DNA of 64,000 nt from Methylobacter tundripaludum (GCF_002934365.1 NZ_PTIY01000009.1:62001-126000), one strand, 5' to 3'; positions 27,806-37,170 are shown, counted from the stretch's first letter. A program made the numbers and translations. The notes: generated by a model from the sequence alone, not told the origin.

Positions 27806-29160
27806 TTCCTGATGCAGACCGGTCGCGGATCTGGCTTGATAAGCTAAAACCTTATTCCGAAAGGCTGGCCGAAGTGCCCGAGCTTGTTGTTGAAGGCAAG
27901 CTTTCCCGTATGGTGGGGTTGACGCTCGAAGCTGTGGGTTGCCGGGCGGCTATCGGTTCCCGTTGCCGAATCGAGACCAAAAATGGCAGGCTGATTGAGG
28001 CCGAAGTAGTGGGCTTTTCCGACGCACGGGTTTTTATGATGCCGACTGCGGAAGTTCATGGCCTTGAGCCGGATTGCCGGGTTATCCCGTTGGGGAAAAA
28101 CAGTTCGGCCAAGGTGGGGTTCGGTTTGTTGGGGCGTGTGCTGGATGGTGCAGGAAATGCGATTGATGATAAAGGTCCGCTTAAAACCGATGCACTGATT
28201 TCACTCAATGGGGTGCCGATCAATCCGTTGTCGAGAAGACCGATACGCGAACCGCTCGATGTCGGTGTTAGGGCGATAAATTCAATACTCAGCGTGGGCC
28301 GCGGGCAGCGTATGGGCTTGTTTGCAGGTACCGGCGTGGGTAAGAGTGTACTGTTAGGCATGATGACCAAGTTTACCAAGGCCGACATTGTCGTGGTTGG
28401 CCTGATTGGTGAGCGGGGACGAGAAGTTAACGAGTTCGTGCTGAAGACCTTGGGCGAAGAAGGGCTCAAAAGGGCGGTGGTCGTCGTTTCGCCGGCGGAT
28501 TGCCCGCCTTTGATGCGTGTTCATGCGGCGTTATTGTCAACCAGCATTGCCGAGTATTTTCGCGACCAAGGCCTCGATGTGCTGTTGTTGATGGACTCAT
28601 TAACGCGCTTTGCCCAAGCGCATCGTGAAATTGCGCTGGCGATCGACGAGCCGCCGGCTACCAAGGGCTATCCGCCTTCGGTTTTCGCAAAATTACCGCA
28701 TTTGGTGGAGCGTGCCGGTAATGCCGATCATGGCGGCGGCTCTATCACCGCCTTCTATACCGTCCTGGCCGAGGGCGATGACACCAATGACCCTATTGCC
28801 GATGCTGCCCGAGGAGTGTTGGATGGGCACATCATATTGTCCAGAAACTTGGCCGACTCAGGGCATTTTCCCGCCATTGATATAGAAGGGTCTATCAGTC
28901 GGGTTATGCCGGATGTTGTTGATCCAGGGCATATGCAAATGGCGAAGGAATTAAGGCGGCTGTATTCACTTTATCAGCAAAACCGCGACTTGATCAGCGT
29001 CGGCGCCTACCAGCCAGGATCGGACCCTCGAATTGACAAGGCTATTGAGAAAAATCCGGCAATTTTGGAATTTTTGCAACAAAGTATGGATGACTCAGTC
29101 GATATCAATCAGAGCTTGCAGGAATTGGCGTTACTATTGGGTGTAAACCGGCCTGGCTGA
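27802..29160 (+). CDS. fliI: Flagellar type III export ATPase FliI
   Basis: The 452-residue F1-beta-like ATPase starts with GTG 27802, overlapping the fliH stop (GTGA). Walker A lies at GLFAGTGVGKSVLLG near residues 172-186 and Walker B at VLLLMDSLTRFAQAHREIAL. The family motif SGHFPAIDIEGSISRVMPDV is also present. It hydrolyses ATP to unload substrates at the flagellar export apparatus, with FliH and FliJ encoded on either side. Confidence 0.97.
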   Translation: MIPDADRSRIWLDKLKPYSERLAEVPELVVEGKLSRMVGLTLEAVGCRAAIGSRCRIETKNGRLIEAEVVGFSDARVFMMPTAEVHGLEPDCRVIPLGKNSSAKVGFGLLGRVLDGAGNAIDDKGPLKTDALISLNGVPINPLSRRPIREPLDVGVRAINSILSVGRGQRMGLFAGTGVGKSVLLGMMTKFTKADIVVVGLIGERGREVNEFVLKTLGEEGLKRAVVVVSPADCPPLMRVHAALLSTSIAEYFRDQGLDVLLLMDSLTRFAQAHREIALAIDEPPATKGYPPSVFAKLPHLVERAGNADHGGGSITAFYTVLAEGDDTNDPIADAARGVLDGHIILSRNLADSGHFPAIDIEGSISRVMPDVVDPGHMQMAKELRRLYSLYQQNRDLISVGAYQPGSDPRIDKAIEKNPAILEFLQQSMDDSVDINQSLQELALLLGVNRPG

Positions 29161-29189
29161 TGCGCTCTTCGAGATAACAAAGGATATAA

Positions 29190-29648
29190 GTGAAAAAATC
29201 GCAGCGTATTAAAACGATTGTGGACATTAAAGCGACGCAGGAAAAAAACGCTTTGGAAGTGTTGGGTGCGGTTCAGAGAAAGCTCCTGACCATGCAAGCT
29301 CAAGTTCAAGGGTTGAGAAACTATCGGCAGGAATATCAGGATAGATTCGATCAGATGGGCGTTAAAGGCGTCAATGTTGCTCAGCTCCTGGAGTTTAGGT
29401 CGTTTATTGAGAAGCTGGATAAAGCAATAATGGGCCAGGAACAAGTGCTGATTTCAATTGAGGCTGAAGTAATGGCCAAAAGAAAAATTTGGGAAGAGTT
29501 ACATCATAAAACCCAAAGTCTGCAAAAGGTTTGTGACTCGGCCTTGGTGGTAGAAATGAAACAGGAAGCAAAACGGGAGCAGCAAGAGCAGGATGAGCGG
29601 GCGTCCAGGATTGGTCGGAATAATTCAAATGGCACGGGAAATGCTTAA
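29190..29648 (+). CDS. fliJ: Flagellar export chaperone FliJ
   Basis: The 152-residue protein is rich in Glu, Gln and Lys and is almost entirely helical coiled coil, as expected for FliJ (KSQRIKTIVDIKATQEKNAL at the N-terminus). It starts with GTG at 29190 after AAAGGATATAA. It sits between fliI and fliK, the usual place. FliJ stabilises the FliI hexamer and helps couple export to the proton gradient. Confidence 0.9.
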   Translation: MKKSQRIKTIVDIKATQEKNALEVLGAVQRKLLTMQAQVQGLRNYRQEYQDRFDQMGVKGVNVAQLLEFRSFIEKLDKAIMGQEQVLISIEAEVMAKRKIWEELHHKTQSLQKVCDSALVVEMKQEAKREQQEQDERASRIGRNNSNGTGNA

Positions 29649-29680
29649 TTAGTATACGCAGAATCTCAGGAGAATTGATT

Positions 29681-31333
29681 ATGAATATTGAAAGTGCAAA
29701 TCTATCATCTTTGCCGCCAAGCATCGCTCCAGTTGCAGGCATCGGTGTTGTTGAAGGCATGTCGCAGCCTTTGCCTGATGGTGTTGTTTCTGAAGGTTTC
29801 TCCGGCGCATTAGTAGCGCAACTCGAACTGTTAAATAAGATAAAAACCGGGGATACAGCGCTTCTACAAACACCGGATCCCGCTGTCAACAGTTTGCCGG
29901 TCGTTACCGAATTATCTGTAGGCAGCAGTGATGTGCAAGATTTTGCCGCTTTGTTGGGCAATGATTTGCCGCCGACTTATAAAACAAAAGACGATGCCGA
30001 TCATGAGGCTGCATTGGGTGCGGTAACTGACGTATTAAAATATATTACTCTGGGTACCACGGCTGGAGAAAAGGCGGCTGAGGCTGAGAAAAATATAAAA
30101 GATGTCATTGCAATGGCTACTCCGGTCCAACAAAACATTGAGGGTACAAATGCTGCGGTTGTTCCGGTCCTGGAAAACAAGACATATGCAGTTGCAGTTT
30201 CAGAGGCTGTCCCCGCTCAGCAAAACATGACAGTTGCCGAGGCTGTCCCCGCTCAGCAAAACATGACAGTTGCCGAGGCTGTCCCCGCTCAGCAAAACAT
30301 GACAGCTGCCGAGACTGTCCCCACTCAGCAAAACATGGTAGCTGCCGAGGCTGAGCAAGGCATAAAAAATATTGTTGGCATGGGTGTTCCTGAGCGAACC
30401 GATTTGAAACAGGTAAATGATAAGCCAAGTAGAGCGCAGATTGGCGAAGAGGCTCAAACGGCAGAGGAGGGCGATGATCACGTAGCTGAAGGCTTGGTGG
30501 CGGACGTTATTCCTCATCCAATCATAATGTCGGCTGAGCAAGGAAAATCGGTCAGTAATTTGACGCCTGCGGATGTAATTGATGAGGTTAGCGGCAATGG
30601 ATTGCTGTCGTATATCAAGTCATCGATTGTTGGGAGCGCTAAATCGGATCAGTCTGCGAAGGTAGTCGACGATACTTTGCAAGGCGAAGCGGTTTTTCGG
30701 CAGCCGGTTCAGGAGAAACCGGGCTTTAATTTAAAATATGCTGAGGATATCGGCAAAGGGGAAAATGTTAAGGGGCGGCTAGTGCCAACTTTAGCTGGAG
30801 AAAAAACTTTGCCTGGGGGGGCTGGCGACATAAGCCAACTTAATCGGCCGGTTATTGATCATAAAACCGAGGTTCCGGCAATGACCAAACCGCTATCGCA
30901 TCCGGAATGGAATAAGGATTTGGGGGAGCGGATTGTGTGGATGAACAACAGAGCGATACCTGCGGCAGAGATTAGGTTAAATCCACAACATCTTGGTCCC
31001 ATATCGGTTCGTGTTGATGTTGCCGACGATCAGGCGACAGTCGTGTTTACTGCGCAACATGCGGCGGTAAGAGAAGTTCTTGAGGCTTCCATTCCCAAAC
31101 TGCGGGAAATGATGAGCGCCCAGCAGATCAATCTGGTAGATGTAAATGTTTATCAAGGGGGGCATTCCTCAGATTCGGGGCGTTCACAAGCACAAAACTT
31201 TGCTCAAGGCTTTGCTGATAGCCAGAGACAAGGTGGCGCGGGTGCGGCTGCCGATGGGGTTGATAATGTAGAGCAAGAAATTGAAAGTGGGCGTGCCGTA
31301 GTCAGCAAGGGCTTGTTGAGTATATATGCATAA
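29681..31333 (+). CDS. fliK: Flagellar hook-length control protein FliK
   Basis: I start at ATG 29681 behind AGGAGAATTGATT. The 550-residue protein has a low-complexity N-terminal ruler region. The conserved Flg_hook domain lies near residues 415-490, with RIVWMNNRAIPAAEIRLNPQ and LGPISVRVDVADDQATVVF. Residues about 175-222 are a 12-residue tandem repeat of the type EAVPAQQNMTVA. FliK measures hook length and switches export specificity, and repeat copy number could alter ruler length. It is the last fli gene here; fliLMNOPQR do not follow. Confidence 0.93.
   Translation: MNIESANLSSLPPSIAPVAGIGVVEGMSQPLPDGVVSEGFSGALVAQLELLNKIKTGDTALLQTPDPAVNSLPVVTELSVGSSDVQDFAALLGNDLPPTYKTKDDADHEAALGAVTDVLKYITLGTTAGEKAAEAEKNIKDVIAMATPVQQNIEGTNAAVVPVLENKTYAVAVSEAVPAQQNMTVAEAVPAQQNMTVAEAVPAQQNMTAAETVPTQQNMVAAEAEQGIKNIVGMGVPERTDLKQVNDKPSRAQIGEEAQTAEEGDDHVAEGLVADVIPHPIIMSAEQGKSVSNLTPADVIDEVSGNGLLSYIKSSIVGSAKSDQSAKVVDDTLQGEAVFRQPVQEKPGFNLKYAEDIGKGENVKGRLVPTLAGEKTLPGGAGDISQLNRPVIDHKTEVPAMTKPLSHPEWNKDLGERIVWMNNRAIPAAEIRLNPQHLGPISVRVDVADDQATVVFTAQHAAVREVLEASIPKLREMMSAQQINLVDVNVYQGGHSSDSGRSQAQNFAQGFADSQRQGGAGAAADGVDNVEQEIESGRAVVSKGLLSIYA
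30203..30346 (+). repeat. 36-bp tandem repeat inside fliK
   Basis: Four consecutive 36-bp units start at 30203, 30239, 30275 and 30311. The first two are identical (each begins gaggctgtccccgctcagca), the third differs by a base or two, and the fourth has several changes. The unit is a multiple of three, so gain or loss keeps the FliK frame. Confidence 0.95.
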
Positions 31334-31358
31334 TGAAAAATAGGCTGGTAATTGTCGA

Positions 31359-31376
31359 GGCGGCTATGAAGCCGCC
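31359..31376 (+). terminator. Hairpin after fliK
   Basis: GGCGGCT (31359-31365) pairs with AGCCGCC (31370-31376) around ATGA. It lies 26 bp after the fliK stop. No T-tract follows, so termination may be Rho-dependent or weak. Confidence 0.4.
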
Positions 31377-31461
31377 GTATTCGCGGCTTAAAATCGGCGG
31401 GCTATGCTGAGTTATTTGAATACCTTTCTTTCGCTTATAGTGTTGTTTCTCAATGCCGCAC

Positions 31462-31490
31462 TTTCCAATAGCTAAAAAAACATCTATAAT
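31462..31490 (+). promoter_or_regulatory. Candidate sigma-70 promoter of rpsF operon
   Basis: A perfect -10 box TATAAT lies at 31485-31490, with a moderate -35 TTTCCA at 31462-31467 and a 17-bp spacer. The predicted start near 31497 gives an 80-nt leader before rpsF. Confidence 0.6.
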
Positions 31491-31515
31491 GCGCGGTTCT
31501 TAGGGGCTGTCTGCC

Positions 31516-31556
31516 CCTCCTTGCTTCACCACCTCTAAATAAAATAGAGGGGGAGG
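31516..31556 (+). promoter_or_regulatory. rpsF: Structured rpsF leader, possible S6:S18 autoregulation site
   Basis: CCTCC (31516-31520) can pair with GGAGG (31552-31556). CCTCTA (31532-31537) can pair with TAGAGG (31545-31550), leaving a very asymmetric internal loop of 11 nt against 1 nt. The S6:S18 complex binds a bulged hairpin in rpsF leaders of many bacteria. The position fits, but I do not see the conserved CCG bulge, so this is tentative. Confidence 0.35.
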
Positions 31557-31577
31557 CTTAACCCGAAAGGAAAAATC

Positions 31578-32036
31578 ATGCGACATTATGAAATTGTCTT
31601 TTTAGTTCATCCTGACCAGAGTTCTCAGGTTCCAGCGATGATTGAGCGTTATAAATCAACCATCGAAACCGCTTCCGGTAAAATCCATCGTTTGGAAGAC
31701 TGGGGTCGTAGACACCTGGCTTACCCAATCAATAAAATTCATAAAGCGCATTATGTGCTGATGAATGTTGAGTGCGATCAAGCTACTTTGGAAGAGTTGG
31801 AAAGCGGATTCCGTTTCAATGACGCCATTTTGCGTAGCATGACTTTGTTGCAAAAATCGGCTATTACTGAGCCATCTATCATTGCGACCTCAACAGCCGA
31901 GGAAAATAAAGCGGCTGAATCAAGAGCAAAAGATGCGGCGGCTAGAGAAGCAGCGGCTGCTGCAGACAGCGATGACGAAATTGATTTGGATGACATCGAC
32001 GAAGATTTTGACGCCGACGCACTCGCTTCTGAATAA
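31578..32036 (+). CDS. rpsF: Ribosomal protein S6
   Basis: The protein (152 residues) has the S6 signature [20 protein letters not shown], and [20 protein letters not shown] then [11 protein letters not shown]. The body is normal but it carries a long Ala/Glu and then Asp-rich tail (about residues 108-152). S6 binds S18 on the 30S platform. It is first of rpsF-rpsR-DUF2232-rplI, a common gammaproteobacterial order. Confidence 0.97.
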   Translation: MRHYEIVFLVHPDQSSQVPAMIERYKSTIETASGKIHRLEDWGRRHLAYPINKIHKAHYVLMNVECDQATLEELESGFRFNDAILRSMTLLQKSAITEPSIIATSTAEENKAAESRAKDAAAREAAAAADSDDEIDLDDIDEDFDADALASE

Positions 32037-32068
32037 AACCTTTAACACTTGGATTTACGAGAATTATT

Positions 32069-32296
32069 ATGGCACGTAACATTAGACGCAAAAAATTCTG
32101 CCGGTTCAGTGCAGAAGGTGGAACAGAGATCGATTATAAAGATCTTGATTTATTAAGTGATTATATTACTGAAACCGGTAAGATTGTCCCGAGCCGCATT
32201 ACAGGAACCAGCGCCAAATATCAACGGCAGTTAGGCGTTGCAATTAAACGCGCTCGTTTTATTGCACTGTTGCCTTTCTGCGACGCACACAAATAA
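32069..32296 (+). CDS. rpsR: Ribosomal protein S18
   Basis: The 75-residue protein shows [20 protein letters not shown] and the conserved [20 protein letters not shown] then [14 protein letters not shown]. It is a standard S18 and the partner of S6. It lies 32 bp after rpsF. Confidence 0.97.
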   Translation: MARNIRRKKFCRFSAEGGTEIDYKDLDLLSDYITETGKIVPSRITGTSAKYQRQLGVAIKRARFIALLPFCDAHK

Positions 32297-32311
32297 TACG
32301 CTGGATGATCG

Positions 32312-33205
32312 GTGGGCTTTTTAGCTGAGTACATTATGCGGGGGAGGATGCAAGCTATGGTAGTGGCTTGCACTCTGGTATTAGTGTCGCTGGTCATGCC
32401 TCCAGTGAGTATAGTAAGTTCAGCCTCTGTTGCTCTCGTTACCTTAAGGCGGGGAGCTATTGAAGGTTTAATTGTTTTAGCGTGTTCAACTGCGGCAGCG
32501 GGGATATTTGGCTTTTTTCTGTTGGGCAATTACCAATTTGTACTGTTGTACGGGATGGTGTTGTGGATTCCTGTCTGGTTGATTTCAATCGTTTTAAGAG
32601 AAGGGCGGTATTTATCCCTGGCGGTTGAAATTGCGGTATTGATTGGCGTTATGGGGGTTGTTGGTTTTTATCTCTATGATGCCGAGTCGGCAACGATGTG
32701 GAAGAATATACTTTCACAAATGGTGCCTCCGAATGCCCCTGTTGAAGATGTCCAGCATACCGTGGACGTGCTTTCCCATTACATGACAGGAATAGTTGCC
32801 GCTGCGGCAGTGTTTGGCTTGCTGTTCGGCTTGTTTCTGGGGCGGTGGTGGCAAGCTTTGCTCTATAATCCGGGTGGATTTAGGCAGGAATTTTTGTCAT
32901 TAAATACGCATCCAAGGTTGGCAATAGGCAGTATTCTAGTGATAGTTGTTGCATCATTAAGTTCCGGTGTAATTTCTGAGGTGTCGTGGAATATCGCGAT
33001 TTTGCTGTTTGTGTTGTACACATTCATCGGAACCGCAGTATTACATACCTTATTCGCTTCGATGAAAATGGGCCGATTTATAGTGCCGATGTTTTATGTG
33101 ACATTATTTTTGATACCCCATGCGATGCTGCCGGTTGCTTTAGTTGGACTGGGCGATACGTGGATGAACTTGCGAAATAAAATTTCGAATCAATACACGT
33201 CTTAA
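32312..33205 (+). CDS. DUF2232 family integral membrane protein
   Basis: The 297-residue protein (GTG start at 32312; ATG 32336 also possible) has about eight membrane segments, e.g. VACTLVLVSLVMPPVSIVSS and IVAAAAVFGLLFGLFLGRWW. Genes for this family often sit between rpsR and rplI in gammaproteobacteria, which supports the identification. The family resembles YybS and ECF-transporter-like membrane proteins, with no settled function. It is probably co-transcribed with the ribosomal genes. Confidence 0.78.
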   Translation: MGFLAEYIMRGRMQAMVVACTLVLVSLVMPPVSIVSSASVALVTLRRGAIEGLIVLACSTAAAGIFGFFLLGNYQFVLLYGMVLWIPVWLISIVLREGRYLSLAVEIAVLIGVMGVVGFYLYDAESATMWKNILSQMVPPNAPVEDVQHTVDVLSHYMTGIVAAAAVFGLLFGLFLGRWWQALLYNPGGFRQEFLSLNTHPRLAIGSILVIVVASLSSGVISEVSWNIAILLFVLYTFIGTAVLHTLFASMKMGRFIVPMFYVTLFLIPHAMLPVALVGLGDTWMNLRNKISNQYTS

Positions 33206-33251
33206 TGGCGTAAAAATAGCCGGATAAAATCCGATAATGAGGTAATAAAAG

Positions 33252-33701
33252 ATGGAAGTTATTCTTCTTGAAAAGATAGCAAACTTGGGTAACCTGGGCG
33301 ATAAAGTTGTCATTAAATCAGGTTACGGCAGAAACTATCTTCTCCCGTACGGTAAGGCCGTTGCCGCAACAGCTACTAAAATTGCTGAATTCGAAGCGCG
33401 TCGTGCAGAACTTGAAAAGGCGGCGGCTGAAAAGTTGAGCTCGGCTCAAAGCCGTGCAAATGCGCTGAGCAAGCTTCAGGTTGTCATTACTCACAAAGCC
33501 GGCGATGAAGGCAAGCTGTTCGGTTCGGTCGGCACGCAAAATATCGCTGACGCCATCACCGGCGCTGGCGTTTCGGTTGAAAAACATGAAATTCGCTTGC
33601 CTCAAGGCGTTATTCGTCAAATCGGCGAATATCAGATCGACATCATGTGCCATACCGATGTTATTGTAAAAATGCCTATTACAATTGCTGCTGAAGCATA
33701 A
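33252..33701 (+). CDS. rplI: Ribosomal protein L9
   Basis: The 149-residue protein has the full L9 N-terminal domain ([20 protein letters not shown] and [17 protein letters not shown]) and the long connecting helix. The C-terminal domain contains [15 protein letters not shown] clear intrinsic terminator follows. Confidence 0.97.
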   Translation: MEVILLEKIANLGNLGDKVVIKSGYGRNYLLPYGKAVAATATKIAEFEARRAELEKAAAEKLSSAQSRANALSKLQVVITHKAGDEGKLFGSVGTQNIADAITGAGVSVEKHEIRLPQGVIRQIGEYQIDIMCHTDVIVKMPITIAAEA

Positions 33702-33720
33702 TAGTTAAAGGCCCAAGGCT

Positions 33721-33765
33721 AAAAGACGAAAGGTTGTCGGGTGACTTGCAACCTTGAGTCTTTTT
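33721..33765 (+). terminator. Intrinsic terminator after rplI
   Basis: AAAGGTTG pairs with CAACCTT, and outer AGAC with GTCT, followed by TTTTT at 33761. It ends the rpsF-rplI transcript. The waaA ATG follows within 5 nt, so waaA needs read-through or its own promoter inside this hairpin region. Confidence 0.75.
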
Positions 33766-33769
33766 AACT

Positions 33770-35029
33770 ATGCGAGCTTTTTATTCCTGCCTTTTTTACC
33801 TGTTAATCCCCTTCATAATAGTTCGCCTGGTCTGGCGAAGTATTAAAGCGCCCGCCTATCGACACAGATGGAGCGAGCGATTCGCCATTTATAATAAAAA
33901 ACTTCCCGAGCATGTCATTTGGTTTCACGCGGTTTCTGTGGGTGAGGCTGAAGCGTTATTTCCGTTAGTTAAGCAGATACAGCAAAAGCACCCCGATGCA
34001 AAGGTGTTGATTACGACCACAACACCTACTGGATCGGCCCGTGTTAAATCTGTGATGCAAGACAGCGTGGAGCATGTCTACCTGCCTTATGACATACCCA
34101 GTGCAGTGAATCGGTTTATGCAGTGTTTTAAGCCGCTCATAGCCGTCATTATGGAAACCGAGATTTGGCCTAATATTTTTGCCTCCTGCGGCGAGCATAA
34201 AGTTCCTTTGTACATTATTAATGCCCGCTTATCGGAAAAATCGGCGTGCGGCTATCAAAAAATTCCAGCCCTGATTTCTCCAGCGTTAGCCCGCGTTAAG
34301 CTGATTGCGGCGCAAACTCAGGAAGACGCGACTAGGTTTATTGCTATTGGCGCAAAAACTGAAACGGTTAGAACGCTAGGGAACATAAAGTTTGATATTG
34401 AAGTTTCGAGTGACATTATTGCGCAGGGCCTGCAATTAAAGGCTGATTTGTTTAATGGTCGTTTTGTTTGGCTGATTGCCAGCACCCATAAAGATGAAGA
34501 GATAATATTTCTTGAAATCTATAAAAAAATAAAGCAGAAAATACCCGAATTGCTACTGGTTATTGCGCCGCGACATCCCGAGCGCTTTGTCGAGGTGAAA
34601 AAACTGTGTGAGCAGCATCAGCTGGCTGCGGCGATACGTACCTCCAACGAAGGCTGTGACCAGCATATCGATGTCTATCTTGCCGATACGATGGGTGAGT
34701 TAAAGATGCTTTATGCAGCCGCTGATGCGGCGTTTGTCGGCGGCAGCATGGCACCTGTTGGCGGGCACAATATTCTTGAGGCCGCAGCGGTTGGAACTCC
34801 GGTCTTGTTTGGTCCGTATATGGCGAATTTTAAAGAAATAGCTGAAGGGGTATTGCGTGCGGACGCGGCGATACAATGCCGGGATGAGAACGAAATAATT
34901 AGCGCGATTATTGCCTTGTATGCAGATTCCGCATGCAGACAGTCGTTGGCTGAGAAAGGCAAGGCGTTCGTTCGGCAGAATCAGGGCGCGATCACTAGAA
35001 TTGTGGATATTCTTAATCAGGATATTTAA
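33770..35029 (+). CDS. waaA: 3-deoxy-D-manno-octulosonic acid (Kdo) transferase
   Basis: The 419-residue GT-B glycosyltransferase has an N-terminal membrane anchor (YSCLFYLLIPFIIVRLVW). It carries the family motif IWFHAVSVGEAEALFPLV with the catalytic Glu, and the CMP-binding region MGELKMLYAAADAAFVGGSM and GGHNILEAAAVGTPVLFGPY. It adds Kdo to lipid IVA at the inner membrane, which shows a Gram-negative host. Confidence 0.95.
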   Translation: MRAFYSCLFYLLIPFIIVRLVWRSIKAPAYRHRWSERFAIYNKKLPEHVIWFHAVSVGEAEALFPLVKQIQQKHPDAKVLITTTTPTGSARVKSVMQDSVEHVYLPYDIPSAVNRFMQCFKPLIAVIMETEIWPNIFASCGEHKVPLYIINARLSEKSACGYQKIPALISPALARVKLIAAQTQEDATRFIAIGAKTETVRTLGNIKFDIEVSSDIIAQGLQLKADLFNGRFVWLIASTHKDEEIIFLEIYKKIKQKIPELLLVIAPRHPERFVEVKKLCEQHQLAAAIRTSNEGCDQHIDVYLADTMGELKMLYAAADAAFVGGSMAPVGGHNILEAAAVGTPVLFGPYMANFKEIAEGVLRADAAIQCRDENEIISAIIALYADSACRQSLAEKGKAFVRQNQGAITRIVDILNQDI

Positions 35030-35139
35030 AATTAATGTATGGCCCTTATTTATTTGTATGCCGTGTCTGCTTCGCCTTATGTGCCATTCTCGGTCAATCT
35101 GTGCATGTGAGCTTGCTCACTTAAGATGAAAATAAAGCT

Positions 35140-35895
35140 TCATTGATAATAGAAGTCGATTTGGTTTATGAGGTGTTGCAATGCAGTATCAAGGCGATAT
35201 GAAGGTCGTTTGAGTTCGCAGCCAACACGATTTATTTGCTTGGAGTGCTTGTAGGTAATGGCTCTGGTGCTGACTATTTCAAAGCAGGCCTGGAATACAC
35301 TTTTATCGGGTAGGACGATATTGCATTCTGCGATGGGGGCAGGATAATGATTTTCAGCTTGATGAATATAGGACAGGCCTGTAACGCTAATGTCGGCTAC
35401 ATTAAAGTACTCGGCCTGATTTTTATACTGTATTTTAACGGGGATGTTGATGGGGACTTTTACCCTTCGAGCATTTCTTCGTTGCACCCATTCGATGCTT
35501 TGGGGAATACGGGCTTTAAAGTTGAATACGGCGTCTTCGCTATGTCCGCTTAAGTCACTTAATATAAAGCTAACGGCTATGCCTTCAAAATCGGCGGAGG
35601 CTACCAGAGTGGTTTGTGTGAGCAAATCCTTATTAAATCGTTCGTTTTGGAATCCGCCCAGAAAAATATGATCCTCTTCGATACAGGCAATGGTTGTTAA
35701 AAGTGTGCTTGCTGCAAATTTTCCAGGGACTTTAATAGATAACAAGATGTGTTTACTAAGCAGGTGGTTTAATTTTTTCCTGATCTCTTCCCGGTCGACA
35801 ACGGTGTAATTATTGGTCTCATTGAGCGCAGTTGCCGGTTCAAAGATATTTTTATGGCGTGGCGTTGCGTGGTGGTTTGATTGAAATAATAGCAT
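35140..35895 (-). CDS. YcgR-like flagellar brake protein (PilZ)
   Basis: The 251-residue protein has an N-terminal YcgR domain (about 15-125) and a C-terminal PilZ domain. The PilZ domain carries QRRNARRVKVPINIPVKIQY (RxxxR) and VADISVTGLSYIHQ (DxSxxG), so cyclic di-GMP binding is expected. YcgR proteins slow the flagellar motor when bound. It has a good ribosome site (GGAGAAATTTAATG). It is not linked to the fli operon but lies about 4 kb downstream. Confidence 0.85.
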   Translation of the reverse strand: MLLFQSNHHATPRHKNIFEPATALNETNNYTVVDREEIRKKLNHLLSKHILLSIKVPGKFAASTLLTTIACIEEDHIFLGGFQNERFNKDLLTQTTLVASADFEGIAVSFILSDLSGHSEDAVFNFKARIPQSIEWVQRRNARRVKVPINIPVKIQYKNQAEYFNVADISVTGLSYIHQAENHYPAPIAECNIVLPDKSVFQACFEIVSTRAITYKHSKQINRVGCELKRPSYRLDTALQHLINQIDFYYQ

Positions 35896-36540
35896 TAAAT
35901 TTCTCCGGCCTCGGTCTGGTAAAGTGCAATGCCGTTATTCAGGCAAGAATTTAGCCATAATTAAAATAGATATGTTTTTCATGTGTTTATTTTATTGTCG
36001 GCTTGACGTGAGCGCTGTGAAAAACTTGCATGAGTAAGTGACGCGGCAATATTTAGCCTACTGGATACGCTAAATAAGGGGTAAGCGGCAAAGTGAGGTT
36101 GGACTTTTGACGAGTAACAACATAGCTCGTTCTGTTGTGCGATACCGATTTTTATAGCGTGAAAAAACCTCCCAATACCTTGCGGCAGGGAGGCGAAGTA
36201 AGCAGCTTATAATGAGAGCGATCTGCTTGCAGGTTCAACACTAGGAGGGAGGGCTGATCATTTTGCGCTTGGCAATTTTATGTTTTGGACGCTTATGATA
36301 ATAAACGGTCATGCCGAAGTTATTTGTGTGCTATTGCTCAGAATTAGATATTTGGGGGGCGCGCAGGTTGTTGCGCCGTTTGAAGACGCATTAGTGACAG
36401 AATCGCCTGGGGTTACGTTATATGGCCTGTTCAATCTGGCACGCTGCGGGCGAGCATAGTGCAATCAAGCCTTTATTTTGAGGCTAACATTCTTTTTATA
36501 CTTTTACTCTACCTGAAACATTGATGAGAGACGCTATACC
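35896..36540. other. 645-bp gap between ycgR-like gene and fchA
   Basis: The gap contains a hairpin (CCTCCC 36168-36173 with GGGAGG 36188-36193). A 59-codon frame at 36281-36460 looks random and has no ribosome site. I see no convincing gene or RNA. Confidence 0.5.
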
Positions 36541-37170
36541 ATGAATGAAATAAAAAATAAGTCAGTTCAGTCTTTTATTGACGGGTTGGCCAGCAAAGCG
36601 CCTACTCCGGGTGGGGGTAGCGCCGCGGCGGTAATGGGCGCGCAGGCGGCCGCATTGATCAGCATGGTTTGTAATTTGACCATAGGAAAGCCTAAGTATG
36701 CTGAAGTCGAAGGTGAAATGCGGGTATTGCTGGAAAAATCGGAAGCGTTACGTGAGACGTTGACCGGCATGATTAAAGCCGATATTAATGTTTTTGATCG
36801 ATTGATGGCGACATACGGTTTGCCGAAAGATTCCGATGAAGAAAAGGCGGCGCGTAGCGCGGCCATTCAGGCCGTATTAAAGGAAGCTACTGTCGTGCCT
36901 TTGGAATGCGCACGAGCTTGTGCCGAAACGATTGCATTGAGCCGAATCGCCGCAGAAAAAGGTAATCTAGGCGTGATCAGTGATGCGGGCGTTGCCGTCA
37001 TGGCAGGTTATGGCGCATTGAAAAGCGCGGCGTTAAATGTTTATATCAATGCGGGCAGTCTCAAAGACAGGGGCTTTGCCGATGAGAAATTAGCCGAGCT
37101 GGAAGCTATTTTGAACGGTGTTGACGTTGCGGTAGAAGAAATCTATCAAATCGTTAAAACCAAGCTGTAA
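36541..37170 (+). CDS. fchA: Methenyltetrahydrofolate cyclohydrolase / FTCD-type cyclodeaminase
   Basis: The 209-residue protein is all alpha-helical with the family loop KAPTPGGGSAAAVMGAQAAA, and DAGVAVMAGYGALKSAALNV later. This domain acts either as methenyl-H4folate cyclohydrolase (FchA) or as formiminotetrahydrofolate cyclodeaminase. Stand-alone copies in methylotrophs are usually FchA, interconverting methenyl- and formyl-H4F in one-carbon metabolism. The precise reaction is an inference. It is monocistronic, upstream of three tRNA genes. Confidence 0.82.
   Translation: MNEIKNKSVQSFIDGLASKAPTPGGGSAAAVMGAQAAALISMVCNLTIGKPKYAEVEGEMRVLLEKSEALRETLTGMIKADINVFDRLMATYGLPKDSDEEKAARSAAIQAVLKEATVVPLECARACAETIALSRIAAEKGNLGVISDAGVAVMAGYGALKSAALNVYINAGSLKDRGFADEKLAELEAILNGVDVAVEEIYQIVKTKL

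Noticed and set aside
30203-30346. Possible CRISPR-like array
   Set aside because: The repeats are contiguous with no spacers and keep the FliK reading frame, so they are a protein repeat.
36281-36460. 59-codon frame in the ycgR-fchA gap
   Set aside because: It has no ribosome site, no recognisable pattern and a composition like the surrounding non-coding DNA.
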